Shown here piece after piece: positions 34,108 through 47,400 of a stretch of DNA of 64,000 nucleotides. The DNA lies in NCBI GenBank assembly GCA_030015575.1, contig JASDDO010000006.1, positions 102,416,045-102,480,044 on the forward strand, given 5' to 3'. The notes under the pieces are model-generated. The model did not search any database. It had not been told where the DNA came from and worked only from the letters and a program-made list of their open reading frames with translations. Source of the stretch: Agapanthus africanus. Its lineage: Eukaryota > Streptophyta > Magnoliopsida > Asparagales > Amaryllidaceae. The translations under genes were made by a program, and so were the position numbers. How positions within the stretch are numbered: position 1 is the stretch's first letter; each line of letters starts with the position of its first letter.

Positions 34108-34350
34108 GCTAAAGAGGTCACTCCCGGTGAAGGGATCGTTGGCTCTTTCCTCATCGAATAAGGTGCAGGATATTTCACAAATACCGCTGTGCAAAGCAAG
34201 AACTATAGAAGCAATCAAAAGACAAACCGATTTTGTAGCATCTGCTAGTTTCGCTAAAGAGGTCACTCCCGGTGAAGGGATCTCGGCTCTTTCCTTATCG
34301 AATAAGGTGCTGGATGTTCTACAAGGAACACCGCTATGCAAAGCAAAAAC
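34108..34350 (-). repeat. Duplicated leader motif of copia A1
   Basis: A unit of about 95 nt occurs twice, 145 bp apart. In plus-strand spelling it holds GAGGTCACTCCCGGTGAAGG, CTCTTTCC and TCGAATAAGGTG. Each unit can form TCCC/GGGA and CCTTAT-CGA-ATAAGG stems, perfect in the 34252-34350 copy. A2 (near 55010 and 55150) and D (inverted, near 43555 and 43690) carry the same pair. Confidence 0.7.
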
Positions 34351-36354
34351 TAGAGCTACCAGTTTTTAAACAAGTTTCTACAACATCTTTAGGTTTCTTT
34401 TATTTTCATTAATCTCATTAATGAAGTCCCATTTTATTATGCTTCACAAGCATCACATTTGAAACGAAATCTGCAATATAACTTATATCTCATATATATA
34501 ATATAAACATTCGTCTCAGGATTAATATAATCTCATCACAGAACATTGCAGCAGAAGAAAATATATGAAATATCGGATATACTAGGACGTCCGTGTTTTA
34601 ATACGAGCCTGTATAAAACACGGATTCCACGGTCGCGATAAATAGCCAAACCCACATCCCTAGACCCCTACGAAAGCGGCAAGCAACACTGCCAATTGTA
34701 GGGTTAGGAGACCCGGTCTCGACTCCTCGAGATGGTCTCCCACTGGACACTAGAACCCGGTGACTTGTGCTCCCCGCCTTGAGTCTACCTAATGCGGAAA
34801 AGTAAATAATATACAATGGTGACATCATCCTCAGCCCGGAAGTGCCCCAATAAAAGAATATTACATAGAAATGAATTTTACATGAATGAAAAAGAAAAAC
34901 TCTCATCTCACATAAAACCCCCGGCTATTCAAACGCGACGATCCAATACAATATGTCACAGCAACACATAATATCTCATATCATCAACGTAAGCAAGTAT
35001 GTATATCCCGATTGCCGTTGATATATAGCAACGAAGCCGGCGATACACCACATACTACGCTTACGGTTACAGAAAAGAAAGTGTAAAACTACAACAGTTG
35101 GAATCCGCAACCTCTTTAGACATCGCATGCCTAACCAAATGAATTCCTTAGACATCGCATGCCTAATAATTATAAACCCCGCATTTCAGTCTCTTTATCG
35201 AAAACTCTTTTCAATATCTAGTCGGGCAATTCAACAAGATTCCCGACAACCTGATCGAATGCTCGTCGCAAACTTTAGTAGACGGCCGCACCCCCCGGAT
35301 GCCGTCGACGAAGTGCACTAAGGCGGAACACCGCTGCCGCGAGCACCCGAACGGATGCTTTTGGCGACGGGGTTCTCCTACAGTCACTTGGTCGGGGCTA
35401 TGGGGCGTGGCTGTCTATTAAGTTTACCCGGCGAGTATTCGCGTACGCTACGTGATTGCGACAGACTTTTGATCACATCAAAATTCCGCGGCAACCGATC
35501 AATTGAGACTGAACTACTAGATTTATAACATTCAAATTAGTTATCTCATAACTACTTGTGGATTCCAAATATTGTACACATTCCAGATAAATAGACAATG
35601 TTAAACTTTCCGATCGAATAACCAAACACCTAAGACTTCCAAAATAGCTCAACACTTGAGCGGAGTTCAAAAATATCCATCGCATGCCACAGTACCGATG
35701 GTCCAGCCGTAGAAGGGTCAAGCCAACGCCTCACATGTGGCACGCCGTACTGCCACAAACCCTAAGGTTTAGAGGCAGTTCAAGACGGTCACATAATCGA
35801 GTTAAGGTTTGTTTTCTTCTAGAGGGTCCACCGCGTTACTTGCACGACCTAGAAAGTTTCAAACTCGAGAAAAAAATCCAACTTTTGAAAAATTTTCCGA
35901 CAGGGGAAAAAGTGAGTTATTGATATCCGTTCGAACTTTTTAACAGTTTCAAAAATTAATCGGAAAAGAACTAAACAAAGTTAAATTATCCGATCGAATC
36001 AACGAGTCCCTTATACAACCCAGAAAACTCAACACAAGAGTATAATTAAAAATTCCCAGAAGAATCAGGAATTACCTACGGAGGTTACTGTGCAAACCCT
36101 ATTCCTCAATCCTCATTTATTGCCGCGGAACTGCAGCCAATACCCTGCTTTGGCCGCGGTTCCGCGGCGCTTTTGGTGATTTAGGGGGTCGGGTTTCACA
36201 GTAATTCCTAGATTTCCCTGCTGATTTTTTTTGAGTATTTTTAATCCAGAAAAAATCACCTTTTTAGAAAAAATTCCAGAGAGGGGTCTAAACTAGGGTT
36301 TCGGGGTTCGATCGGACATTAAACTTCGTCTGGACTTCGCCTAAAGCTTTAGCT

Positions 36355-36368
36355 TGGCTCTGATACCA
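36355..36368 (-). other. tRNA-Met primer-binding site of copia A1
   Basis: On the minus strand TGGTATCAGAGCCA lies just inside the LTR end at 36370 and matches initiator tRNA-Met. Confidence 0.9.
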
Positions 36369-36369
36369 C

Positions 36370-38520
36370 TGCAGGGATGCTGGGCACTGCCATAAGGGTC
36401 TACGAGGCATCAACCATGCCCGATTTAAAATTTAGCCGTGCCGAACAACCCAAAGCCGGATCTTTAAACTAGAGTTTAGGTGAAAACTAGCATGTTAAAC
36501 ACTTTAACACTAAGTGAGAGGAATTACAACCTTTGTAGATCCGGTCTTTCACTTCTTGAGCTCCGTGTTGAGGTCCCTTCACTGCGATCATCGTGTTCCG
36601 GACTCTCGAGAGGCTCCACAATGAGAAAGATGCAAGCTTGCTTCCGATCTTCGATAACAAAAATGATCAACCTTGAAGTTTCCTTAGCACAAGCTCTCAC
36701 TCACTAAATGAAGTGAACACCCTCATCTAAATGGCAAGGATAGATGAGGATGATGAAGTAGGATTTTTGCTCTCTTTTGTTTTCATATTCTCACATATAA
36801 ACGTCACTTATGAAAAACTAGTGAAGCTTTTCATCAAGGAGGAAGAAGCAATAAGAAGAGCTAAATCCTTTTGTGATGAATAATGAATTATTGTAGTGGT
36901 TACAAATCTAACCAAGGGTTAAGCATGAAGGAGTTAACCCTTATAGAGAATTAACTATAGTTAATGGTTTGGATTGGGTTAACATAATATCTTCACAAAA
37001 TATCAAGCAAAACACAAAGTCAAAGCTTCATGAAGCTTCATGCAAAAGCTAACCCTAATCCAAACCCTAACTAAGTTTAAACCCAAAACCATTGTTAAAT
37101 TTGTAACCCTAACAGGTTACAATATTATATATCACATATACAATATATTTTGTAACAATAGAAAATAATACAATTAACATATATCGCATATATATCAATG
37201 TATTATCCCGTGAGAAAATGAATCTTTTTGTAAGCTAATATTAGTTAATGTAATTTAATATATCATATATATTATTATACATTACATTATCGAATCAACA
37301 CTTGATCCGATAATCCGGCTATTTCACAAATACCCGACTAATACGATGACCCGGGTATATCACATATAGCCGGCCGAAATCTCATATCGCGAGAATCCAA
37401 TACGGTATCACATACCGCATTATCCTCGGTCCCGCACATATCACATATGTGCTCCTACTCCGTTTTGCCAGAGTCAAGAAACCTATGTGAAGGACTCTAA
37501 AGAATCGTCAATACGCCGGCAGTAGGTGATGATCATATCAAACACCCACAAGCTGCAAATGGTCATCTAAACATAACAGCCACCCAGGTATTGAACGCTC
37601 AGAAGATCAACAAGCAAGCCTGTACATTCTCCTGTGAATCTAATCAGTAACACTCCCGTACAGTCCGGTCTCGTCGTCTGATATGTCGCATATCTCGCCT
37701 AGGGGTGGTAAACGTCAGACCCCAGTAGCTTGATAAGTCGTGTCGATATAAGGTCTATAACAGTTCGAGAAACTACTGATAACACTTACCAGTAAATCTC
37801 AGCAACCCTTGCCAGGGATTTCCGGTTATAGCCAATCGAACAAAGCACAACATCAACTCCCTATACCGGGAGAGACGAATCCCCTCCTATCGCTCATTGC
37901 CTCCATGTGATTCGGGACTGTACCCAAAAGCCACCTTTTTGCATGCCCTCTTGGACGTGGTATGATGGAAATCAAAGCACAGTGGGAATGACACAAGACT
38001 CTATGATGATCTCGGGTCAACAGACTACTCTGCACCAGTGTCACCGGAGAACTGCCATCTGACGTGAGGTATAATACCATCTGGGAGTTCTCGGAGAGTC
38101 CGTCCAGTGTACCCAGTCTCTACTGAGCACCCGTACACCATCCTTGATGTCAAACACCGATGGATATGGGATCATCCATCGCCCATCATATTGGTCAAGA
38201 TGCGTATACGCTGGTCTACTCTGGTGCATCGATGCCCTGTCTCGATACACCCTCGACTAGGAACAGTTATAGGATGTACTCGTCGACTACCATGGCCCCA
38301 CTAGTATGATCTCATCATAGTCCCAGTAGTCGAGTACATATCCTAAGGGCATTATCAACATGTAACATAGAGACAATCAGAGTACATGTTAAGATAAAGT
38401 ACAACCAGATAGCATACTATCATGTCGAGCAAGAAAGTCCTCCCTATATATGTCCAAGCATCCATTACAATATACATCGTATGTACAGTAATGGCCTCTA
38501 AGGCATACATATAACTAACA
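36370..38520 (-). repeat. 5' LTR of copia A1 (2151 bp)
   Basis: On the minus strand it starts TGTTAGTTATATGTATGCC at 38520 and ends GCATCCCTGCA at 36370, next to the PBS. It resembles the A2 LTR strongly in U3 and less in the U5-side half, where it is closer to A3. The conserved hairpin is at 37931-37968, with one mismatch in the inner stem. Confidence 0.9.
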
Positions 38521-41133
38521 TGTTATATATACAAAGGAGTTAACAGAAATATCATGAAACCAATGTGTCAAGCATTGACACAGAAATGCAGGTCTATCAG
38601 GTGTTGTCACCACGATTGGCACCCTGATTGGTACGTATCATACGCTATTCCGAAAGCTCGAGTGCCTAGCTCTGACCCTCGCCTCTCGACGTATCTATAC
38701 GTACATGACTCCCGTCGGTATCCCCATGATAACCACTGAGTCATTGGTAATGTCACCGGATGGTATGGTTCCCCCACTAACTCATCGTCTAGCTCCATGA
38801 AATTCTTTCCCCGGGGTACCTCCGGGCCCTACCATGTACCTGCACACGGACCACTCATTTCCTCGCGTGGGGTATATGTATATCAGAACCAATAAATGTC
38901 ATGGTGGCTGCTGAAATATCAAATAAAGGGAAACCGGGTTTTTCAAATAATGCATAATTTCATGAACTCTCACGGTCTCCAAATCCAGAAAACATCATGA
39001 AAAATCCATATCACAATGCGAAAATCCATGAATATAATATATGCAACATAAACGGAAATGTAAGCATATAAAGGAAAAGCCGCCAAGTAACTGCAACAAG
39101 TTAATATAAATATCATGCGGTTCCTAATTTTCTCCAATTCTAAAATAACATCAGGTAAAGGTAAACATGTAGTTATAACCAGATGTATGTGAAAACATAA
39201 AGGTATAGCAAGATATATGTATCTACCTATAACTAATGATGTAGTATACCCCCTGGGTATAAGTGAAATAGGTGTGCAAGGTATACCTGTAGCTATGTCA
39301 AAAAGTGTGCATGTACCTATCACTAATGGTACAATACTCAATAGGTATACATGTAACTAGCATTTAAGTATGTCAGACCATATGTGTAAGCATGTAGGTA
39401 TACAGTTATGCTATAAGTCAATGCGTAAAGAAATATAAATCAAAGTCTCATTGTCCCTAACCAAGCAATATCATATCTATAAGTGGGTTGTACGTGACAT
39501 GGCAATTATTGACGGTGTGTGTAGCGTACAATCAGTGCTCGTGCAACATGAATCGTCAATAATATGTGCAGTGTCCTAAGGATACTAGTCCAAGCACAAA
39601 AATATCTATATAATAGCATAAATGCGCAATTCTAAATATGGCATAGAATATGCGACAGAAATAACATCTCTGGCCCAGACGCATAACGCCATGTGGGCGA
39701 TTCCCCTGTAGATGTTAAATCTACTCACCAACGCTCCTAGCTAAGTGAAGCCTACTACCTGTTTTCCCTTTGTCATAGCGTCCGAAGTCCCCGCCTGCGA
39801 ACCTAAAATTTCACAAACACATCACATAACCTAAATATCCTGAAACGACGAAAAGACAATGAAACGCAAGGATAACGCCCTGAAAAAATGCACTGCGCAC
39901 TTAGCGCATCTATCGCGTACGACATCGGCCAAAAACACTAACTAGGGTCGCTAAACTACGAAACACCAAGTCTAGACTCCGATCATCCCGATTGCGCAAC
40001 ACAACATAATAAAATACGAGGAATATAATAGCTATAACCTCGAAACGACTAATCGAACCCACGTCGGAAAAACACCGAAACCTAGAAAACAACTTATCGC
40101 AATATTTCGCAGTAGAATCAAGCTAACACATTTCTAGCGATTACAAACACCTTAAAATAGCTTAACTAAGCTATCAAAACCAATTCTATATTTTTAACAC
40201 TTGCAAAATAAGATTTAGGAAAAACCTAGTAAGCAAAATATCATAATTAAACAAAGTATTCATCAACAATAATTAATATTTTCTACTAAATTAAGCTTTT
40301 CCTAATCACAAATTAACACTTTAATTAATATTAAACGCTTAATCAATCTTTACCCTAACTAGATTATCATAAAAATCAAGTCTTGAATTTCAAACATGAA
40401 ATTAAAAGCATAAATAAACAATTAATATGCTAATTAGAGATTTAGAAATAACAAAAAGGATTAGGGTTAGGGTTTTATACCTCCACAAAAGATCAATACC
40501 AAGAAACCAAACTCATCATCTTTTCCTCCAAAATGATGTTTTGAATGAAGATCCAAGCTAGCTTTGAGTTCAAGAATGAAGGAAAATGAATATATTTGAG
40601 TTTGTATGAATTAATTTGGATTTTTCATGATTTATTTGATGCAAAATGAGTTGAAAAGGGGTGGAAATGATGGAGGGCAGCAATGGGAAGGGAAGGGCCA
40701 GCCAAAGGAAGAATGGGGGGAATTTTGGTGAAGTGTGTGGAATTTTCTAGCTAAAAACACTAATTAATGCTAATAAATGCAAATGCCACCTTTTCTTTTC
40801 TTTTCTTTAAAAATTCAAAACCTTTTGAATAAAAAAATATCTAGATATTTATAAAATAATTGTAGTGATGATTTCCAAGAATTTTTATTTAGAAGAAATT
40901 TCCCGAGTTACGTGCATATTTTACCGGCTAAAATAATATTTTATTTGGGAAAAATTCTATCTGAACCAAAACCTTCCAAATACCCCCAAAGTTCACGCAC
41001 AAGCTTTATTTTAGCTAAAATAGGTGCCGGTAAGTTTCTACGGAAGTTCGATCGAAATCGGGTTAAAACGGAAAATACCGACTATTTTTCCCTAAAACGG
41101 AAAAATTCGCAAAACGATTTCGAAAACATTACA
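38521..41133 (-). repeat. Partial gypsy LTR G4, interrupted by A1
   Basis: Blocks such as GTAGATGTTAAATCTACTCA (39710-39729) match the G1 LTR near 6212. It ends, in plus-strand spelling, with TTCGAAAACATTACA at 41133, like the G1 LTR outer end. Its TGTCACGACC end and the 35-nt block are missing because A1 was inserted; they should lie left of the window. The five bases after it (gttat) are the expected target-site duplicate. It contains no gene. Confidence 0.8.
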
Positions 41134-42094
41134 GTTATAGAGGCCTTATGGTTTTATGGCAGGGTTCGATCATATACGTGCACTCATGCATGGATCATGA
41201 TCGGACGGATCATACTAGTGGGCTTTGGTTTAAGTCGGATCCTAGTATTAGATTGTTGGATTATTTTCGTCTCGTAGTATTCGTATTTAGTTGGAATACG
41301 GATGCGGGTATGTATATACAAATGAGGGGTATTTCTGTGATCCGTCACGAGTATACTTTAGAAGATGTCATTATATTTATTGTTTTAAACATTTGGATTA
41401 ATATTCATTATGTGGAAATTGTGAGTGCAAGTTTTGTTTAAGTGCATTAAATGTGGCATGTAATATTTTGGTGACTCATGGTGTGTTTATTGTGCCATGT
41501 CCATTTCTTTATTGTTTTGGTGTGTGAGATATTTTGTGGAGCAAAGAGAGGGCATCCATATATGGCTAAGGTTTAGTCTTAAGTAAAATATAGAGCACAC
41601 ACAAAAAGATCTCACACAAAATAGCAATGTCATTTTTCTTCACTAACTTTTCTTGTGCTCACAACTCTTCACTCATGGCTTCATCATCAACCTCCACTCT
41701 ATCCCTCTCATGTGTTGATAATCCTAGAGTGTATTAAGACAATGTAATCACACACTATCTCTACTTCATCTTGGTCAACTCTTTTGGCAAACTTGATGTC
41801 CGAGTTGCTTCGGTTTGAAGCGGGATCCCGTATAAAGAATTCTCGATGTGGAGCCACTTCGACGAGCGAGATCGGAGAGCGAACTTTGTTGGGGCAGCCG
41901 CAACTAGCAAGGGACAGAGATTGAAGAACCAAGGACATGGATCGATCAGTATAATCTCTCTAAACTCTTTTACAGTTTACTAGTTTACGGTTAATGGCAC
42001 GATCCGTGGTTTAGGGTTACGTTTGCGCCATTTTGAAAAGTTTTTATTCCGCATTTGGCCTCAGATTGATGGCCGGGGCGCTGTCGTAACCTTA
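41134..42094 (+). repeat. 5' LTR of copia D, right part
   Basis: It matches 48905-49086 joined to 59579-60355, that is, the 3' LTR of the same element. It ends near GTCGTAACCTTA just before the PBS. The first 1.1 kb or so of the LTR is missing because gypsy LTR G4 was inserted. The exact terminal bases are uncertain because the usual CA end is not obvious. Confidence 0.8.
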
Positions 42095-42096
42095 TA

Positions 42097-42109
42097 TGGT
42101 GTCAGAGCC
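42097..42109 (+). other. Variant tRNA-Met primer-binding site of copia D
   Basis: TGGTGTCAGAGCC differs by one base from the TGGTATCAGAGCC used by the other elements. Confidence 0.75.
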
Positions 42110-44404
42110 AAACCATTAAACGCATACTAGTTGGTTTAGACGATGTTAAACTATCGAAACCGAAACAACTCCGATTCACTGCCCAAAACATTGCAGTTTC
42201 TGTCGATTTAAAAAGTGTCTTCAAAAATTATTTAAACAACTGCAGAAGACTACTCAAGTGACCACTAACACACACACCAAATACGAGCCCCTGATTCAAA
42301 ATTTGGACAGGCCACATTGGGCAAAAATCCGAGGAGGCCGACCTGATTTTGTGCTTTGGGCTTGAATTTTGTTGTGTGCTTTAGTCTCTAGAATGTTGGT
42401 GCAGTGGTGTTGTTTGTTTAGCCCACTTTGGATATAGTTTTATCTAGTTGTTTGGGGCTATTCGGGGGTTATTTCGAAGTCGATATTTTCTAACATTATT
42501 TAAAGTTTGCAGTACTTACATTACTATCTGCGACCGTGAATGTCATTCGAGCGGTACAACTTGTCTAATTTCTATAGCTCTTTTAGACGGGTTTGCGAAC
42601 GTCACATTCACGTTGATGTTCTGTGTTGTGATGTATTGTTGCAGATTCGTCGTGGTGGATAGCTTGGGTGCAATGATGGTGCAGTATATTTGTATTTGTA
42701 CATTTGATATCGCGGGGCGAGCGTCCGACATATAGACTTCCATCACTGCCTGTTTGTATATTATTCTTTTGGGGGACGACCGGGTTGAGTTCGATGTACC
42801 CGTTGTACATATTTTCTTTTGTGTACTAGGATTACCCTATGGTGGAGTACATGGATAACTGGGTTTTGGAGGGCACCGGGTCCGCATCTCATGGCGTTAA
42901 GATGGAGGGGGCCTCACTCTAGAATTGGCAGGCTATTCGCCGCACTCGCAGGGGGTACAGGTTGACCCAAGGAGGGGTGCCCAAGTTACCGGATTCCGTG
43001 AAGTGCTTGGTAGCCATTCACTTTGCTGAAGAGGGCTGCCTCTCTTCTGGTATTGGCGGGTAACTTGCCGCACTCGTCGGGGTCTATATTTTCATTGCAC
43101 AGGCTATCCATACGACCAGGGGAACGTCGGGTTTCACTTGCGGCTGAAAGAAACCCGGGGCTCCCGGATTATCCGTATTGTTTGTGATGCTTAGTACTTT
43201 TCTGTGATGTTGCATTTATCACACCTGGAGCGATTATTATATATTGATATATATACTAGTAGATGTTGTATATGTTTTACACCCATGCTAGTCCAGTCCC
43301 CGCTTTGTCGTTAGTTAAGTAACCTAACGGGTGATGACGGGACCCAATGGCGAATGCGGATGGCATATACGTACATCATATTTTCGTTCTTTTGTGGTGT
43401 GATTAATTGATGGGAGTGCGTTGATTCAGATCAATGCAAGGAAAACAGACCTATTCCATGTTGTTGGAACAATTTTCAAAAAGCTGTTATTACAAGGACA
43501 TTTTCTTTTGTTTTGCACAGTGGTATTCGTTATGAATATCCAGCACCTCATTCGACGAGGCAAGGACCGAGATCCCTTCATCGAGAGTGACTCCTTGGGC
43601 AGATGTTTGCTTCAGGGTAATAACTTCACAATAGTCGATTACTTTTTACTTTGCATCGCGGTATTCAGTTGGAATATCCTGCAACTCATTCTTCGAGGAA
43701 AGAGCCGAGATCCCTTCGTCGGGAGTGACCTCTTTAGCAAAGGTTTTTGCCACTATATATTTGTAAAAAGCTATCCGGTTCTTTCAACGATATCAAGATC
43801 ATTACGTTAAAGGTTTTTTTGTCAAAAACCATTCGTAGTCCTCCATCATTTCAGACGGGTAGCACTTAGTATTCATGCTATGTATGTTGGCCTTCGTCAA
43901 GGCATAGAGTAGGTCGCTATTTGTTACTTTTCTGTTGCATAGATAGATGCGTTGGTTTGGGACAGCCATACTACTATTTTGGCCTTCGTCAAGGGTATGT
44001 ACCGATGGGTTCAAATTAACCTGGATGATGACGGGTAGAACTTGACATGTGACTTATGATATGTTGGCCTTCGTCATGGTCATAAGAGCATGGGGTGAAA
44101 ATCACATCGGGAGTTTCAAACATACAGGAAACTTTACAGATATGCGCATACCTTCTGGAGTGTGATAACATGAGTGGATTCCATCAGGTTATCATACGAT
44201 GATAGTTGGATCCCGATACCAACTGATGAGTTGGTTTACTCCTCGGGTGATTTTAGATGATCCCGACTAATTCTTCTCTCAGGTTTGGTGGAGAATTTGA
44301 GGTTACAGTGGGAGACATCCTGATTAGATAATGTTATTAACCATTCTGATCTAGATTAAAGTGCATGCAGAGTGTTTCTTTTCTCTCTCTCTTTGGCAGA
44401 GACC
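42110..44404 (+). other. Long 5' leader of copia D (2.3 kb)
   Basis: Non-coding sequence with the same order of landmarks as in A and B: a CGACCGTGAATG-type block near 42530 and GCCGCACTCG repeats (42957, 43068), then a CCCCGCTTTGTCGTTAGTTA block shared inverted with B near 17740. After these come the duplicated motif (43555-43600 and 43690-43745) and the triple stem-loop array (43878-44086). The open frame 43421-43810 only reflects the duplicated motif. Confidence 0.7.
43878..44086 (+). other. Triple stem-loop array in copia D leader
   Basis: Module 1 (43878-43907) pairs CTATG/CATAG. Module 2 (43967-43999) pairs CATAC/GTATG. Module 3 (44053-44086) pairs CTTATGA/TCATAAG. Each encloses TTGGCCTTCGTCA, the reverse complement of the core in the minus-strand elements. 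All three outer stems are intact although the coding part of D is ruined. Confidence 0.65.
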
Positions 44405-47400
44405 ATGTCCCGACCCAAGACTATAACTCAGTAATCAAGTAAACCGAACTTTCTTAAAACACTGGCTTTTGGATTGTCTGAGTTGCATACATCATTGCCA
44501 CTCCTTCTTTTACCCTTTGCATTTCTCCAGAACACCCCGTATCACTACGAACATCCACTTCCATTGGATAAATTCATCGTATAGTTACATACGAACTCGA
44601 AGGAACTTGTTCCAGATTCGAGAATGGATTCTGGTTCTGGAGAGATTGAATATGACTATTCAGCTGTCTTTTCCTTTTACCTTCTCTCAGGTTGTGAGGG
44701 ACTCTAGGATTAGGAGAGAGTACATCTCTTACGCTTATTGGACAGTCTTCTTCCAAACTATAAGCAGGTGCCGAAAGGTAGGGAATGAAGAAAACCAATT
44801 AGCCTAAGTGTGGTGTACAGAAGGTAATAAGTAAAGACAAATAAAGGGATTAGAAAGAGAGCAAAGTAAATTTCGACTACTATCATTCACGACCAAACCA
44901 CATATTTCATCGCCACTCCTACTTCACCTTTGTATTTCTCCAGAACACCCCGTATCACTACGAACATCCACTTCCATTGGATAAATCCATCGTATGGTTA
45001 TATACGAACTCGAAGGAACTTGTTCCAGTTCGCGGATGGATTCTGGTTTAGGAGAAATAGGAATAAGGTTTATTCAGTTGTCTTTTATCTTTATCTTCTC
45101 TCAGGTTGCGAGGGATCCTAAGATTAGGACAGTACACCTATTACGCTTATTAGATAGTCTATTTCCAAACCATAGGCTGGAAGAAAACCATTTAGCCTAA
45201 CGATGGTGTACAGAAGATAATGAGTAAAGACAAATAAAGGGATTTAGAAAGATGACAAAGAAATATACGGTTACAGTCATGAATCTGATAATGGAAGAGG
45301 CATTATTAGGAATACTCGGATACCCCTTCGAAATATTTTCATGTTTCAGTTTCACTATGCGTTGTTAATAGAAAACTGATTTCCCAATTAGATCCTTGCT
45401 CCAGGGTATGTATTTACCAGATATGATTCTCATATCTGTATGGTTTTACTGATGATAAGTGAGAGTAAGTTATTAGGAATTAGGTGATCATCCTCATTAT
45501 ATTGGGATTCGTTGTAATTGGTGATATTTGAGGAAATCACCTGGGTTTTTGCCGGACAACAAATATTTGGTTTTGAATATCCGTTGTTATGCACCAATTT
45601 CAAACTGATATATCTTTACGTTTATTGTATAAAGTGAGATATAACCTTTTGAAATTATGTCCATGGCATTTACTTATATGAGTTGATGGTTAGGTAAGGA
45701 GCATTAAACAGCGGTGTAATTCTTCTTAACCATAAGTACAGTTTTCAACCCACGACGCACAGGGTATGAGTTATTAAACTCAGGAGACTTATACAACGTA
45801 TTGTATGTTTTCCAGTGACCATTATGACAGTGGGGTTGGTCCTCGTACTATATTCTGTTTACTTGTGATTTCTCAAGTTTTAGACACGTGTTTCGTAGAA
45901 ATACAAGGTCGAAGTTTTGAGAAGTTATAGGTACAAGATTAAAGTAGAGAACCAGGTGTTGCAAGCATCAGGATTCTTCAAGGTGATCGAAGATGTAGAT
46001 ACTTTTGTTTGGTATTCAGTTGATAGTAATGGTTTTGAGAACTTTCTTCTCTTTCAGGTTACACATATTTGGATGCACTCCGAGTTGAGTAATGCTGATC
46101 GGCCTCTCTCTATTTAGTTGGCATGCACTGGAGACAGCTGTATGATTTGAATCTGGTTCTAATTAAATCAGTGCCTATGTTTCTATATTGTATATAGAAT
46201 GGATCATATCTTAACGATGTTAAGGTATATGGAGTTGTCCGGTTTATGATTAAAACCAGACTCTGGACAACTCAAGGCACGTTTCTGTAATGGCAGATTT
46301 TGGGTTAACCCGGGCTATGACGAGGGTTAACTTTCTACCATCTGGAAGATCAATAGTGATATTGTTCGTGACTCGCCACAGTTTTAGTAAAATGGGCTTT
46401 TTCAGAAAACAGTCGGGGGAGTATGGTAGAACTGGAAATAATTCCAGATCCACAGATGATTACTGAAAATTTAATAGGACCAAAAGATTCAATCAGGTTT
46501 GACATTCCATTAGCCACTCCGCAGATATGGTGGGTAACCTCAGGCCCCTGAGAGGTACTTCGGTATTCTTAAAAATGGTGACAGGGAGGTACTTGTTTAC
46601 CCAGACTTGACACTACTATTATTCCAGACTATGAGAACCGGCAGTAGGATGAGTATAACGCCGTTCTAAACTAGTTTTAGAAGTGCACGTGTATATGACT
46701 CTGCCAGAGGGTTGTTGTAGTCAGTGGGAGCAGCGGAAGCGCGGTGGACAAGTAGCTTATGTCTATTTATAGACTAAAGCAAGTATATCGGAGATAGATC
46801 ATCAAATTTTGATGTGACAGTCATAGGCTTTGACTTCATCATAATAGTAGATGGATCTGTTAAGAAGGTAGTAGGGTGGTATGTCCTTATATTTGGATGA
46901 CATACACATTGTAGGAAGTGATGTTCCTATACTATGATCGGTTATACCGTGGTTGTTACAAAGTGGTTTCTCCACATAGGGTATGGATATAATATTATGC
47001 ATTCTGGTCACTAGATCTATGGTTTTAGATCTAGATTTGGGGAGTGTCCCAATATGGGTACTTGGACAGCATTCTAAAGGTGTTTTAGAATGGACGACTC
47101 CTGGAATGGTGGTGTACCTACAGATGATGAAGTCACCATCTCTAAAGGTATCTTAGAGACTAAAGGGGAGAGGGATGTGCATGATTGGCATATTACTTGC
47201 TTAGGCAATTGAGTCAATCATGAGATGTCAAGTACCACACCAGATGTTTTTTTGCACTAGATGCAATAAGTTTATATTAATCCAATCTTGGAGAAACGTT
47301 CGGAAGCAGTTTATGAACATAAGTGAATGTTCTAGGGATTTGATAACGGCAGCCTCCTTCTGGAGACAGTTATCATTCCAGGCTTCCAAGATGACCTGGA

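Larger units (their letters stand above)
33351..36354 (-). other. Long 5' leader of copia A1 (3 kb)
   Basis: Non-coding sequence between PBS and gag remnant. It contains a GC-rich stretch (35268-35470) almost identical to A2 (56275-56480), a duplicated motif (34108-34350), the triple stem-loop array (33761-33968) and the small hairpin at 33576-33588. The order is the same as in B, A2 and D. No convincing open frame is present. Confidence 0.75.

Noticed and set aside
38970-39341. Minus-strand open frame of 123 codons, hydrophobic
   Set aside because: It lies inside the AT-rich part of gypsy LTR G4 and is not conserved in the G1 LTR.
42448-42735. Open frame of 95 codons in the copia D leader
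   Set aside because: No similarity to any Gag or known small protein; the region aligns with non-coding leader of other elements.
44215-44260. Possible hammerhead ribozyme (CTGATGAG near 44222)
   Set aside because: No GAAA segment at the required place and no three-stem layout; other CTGATGA occurrences (10472, 12218, 58430) fail as well.
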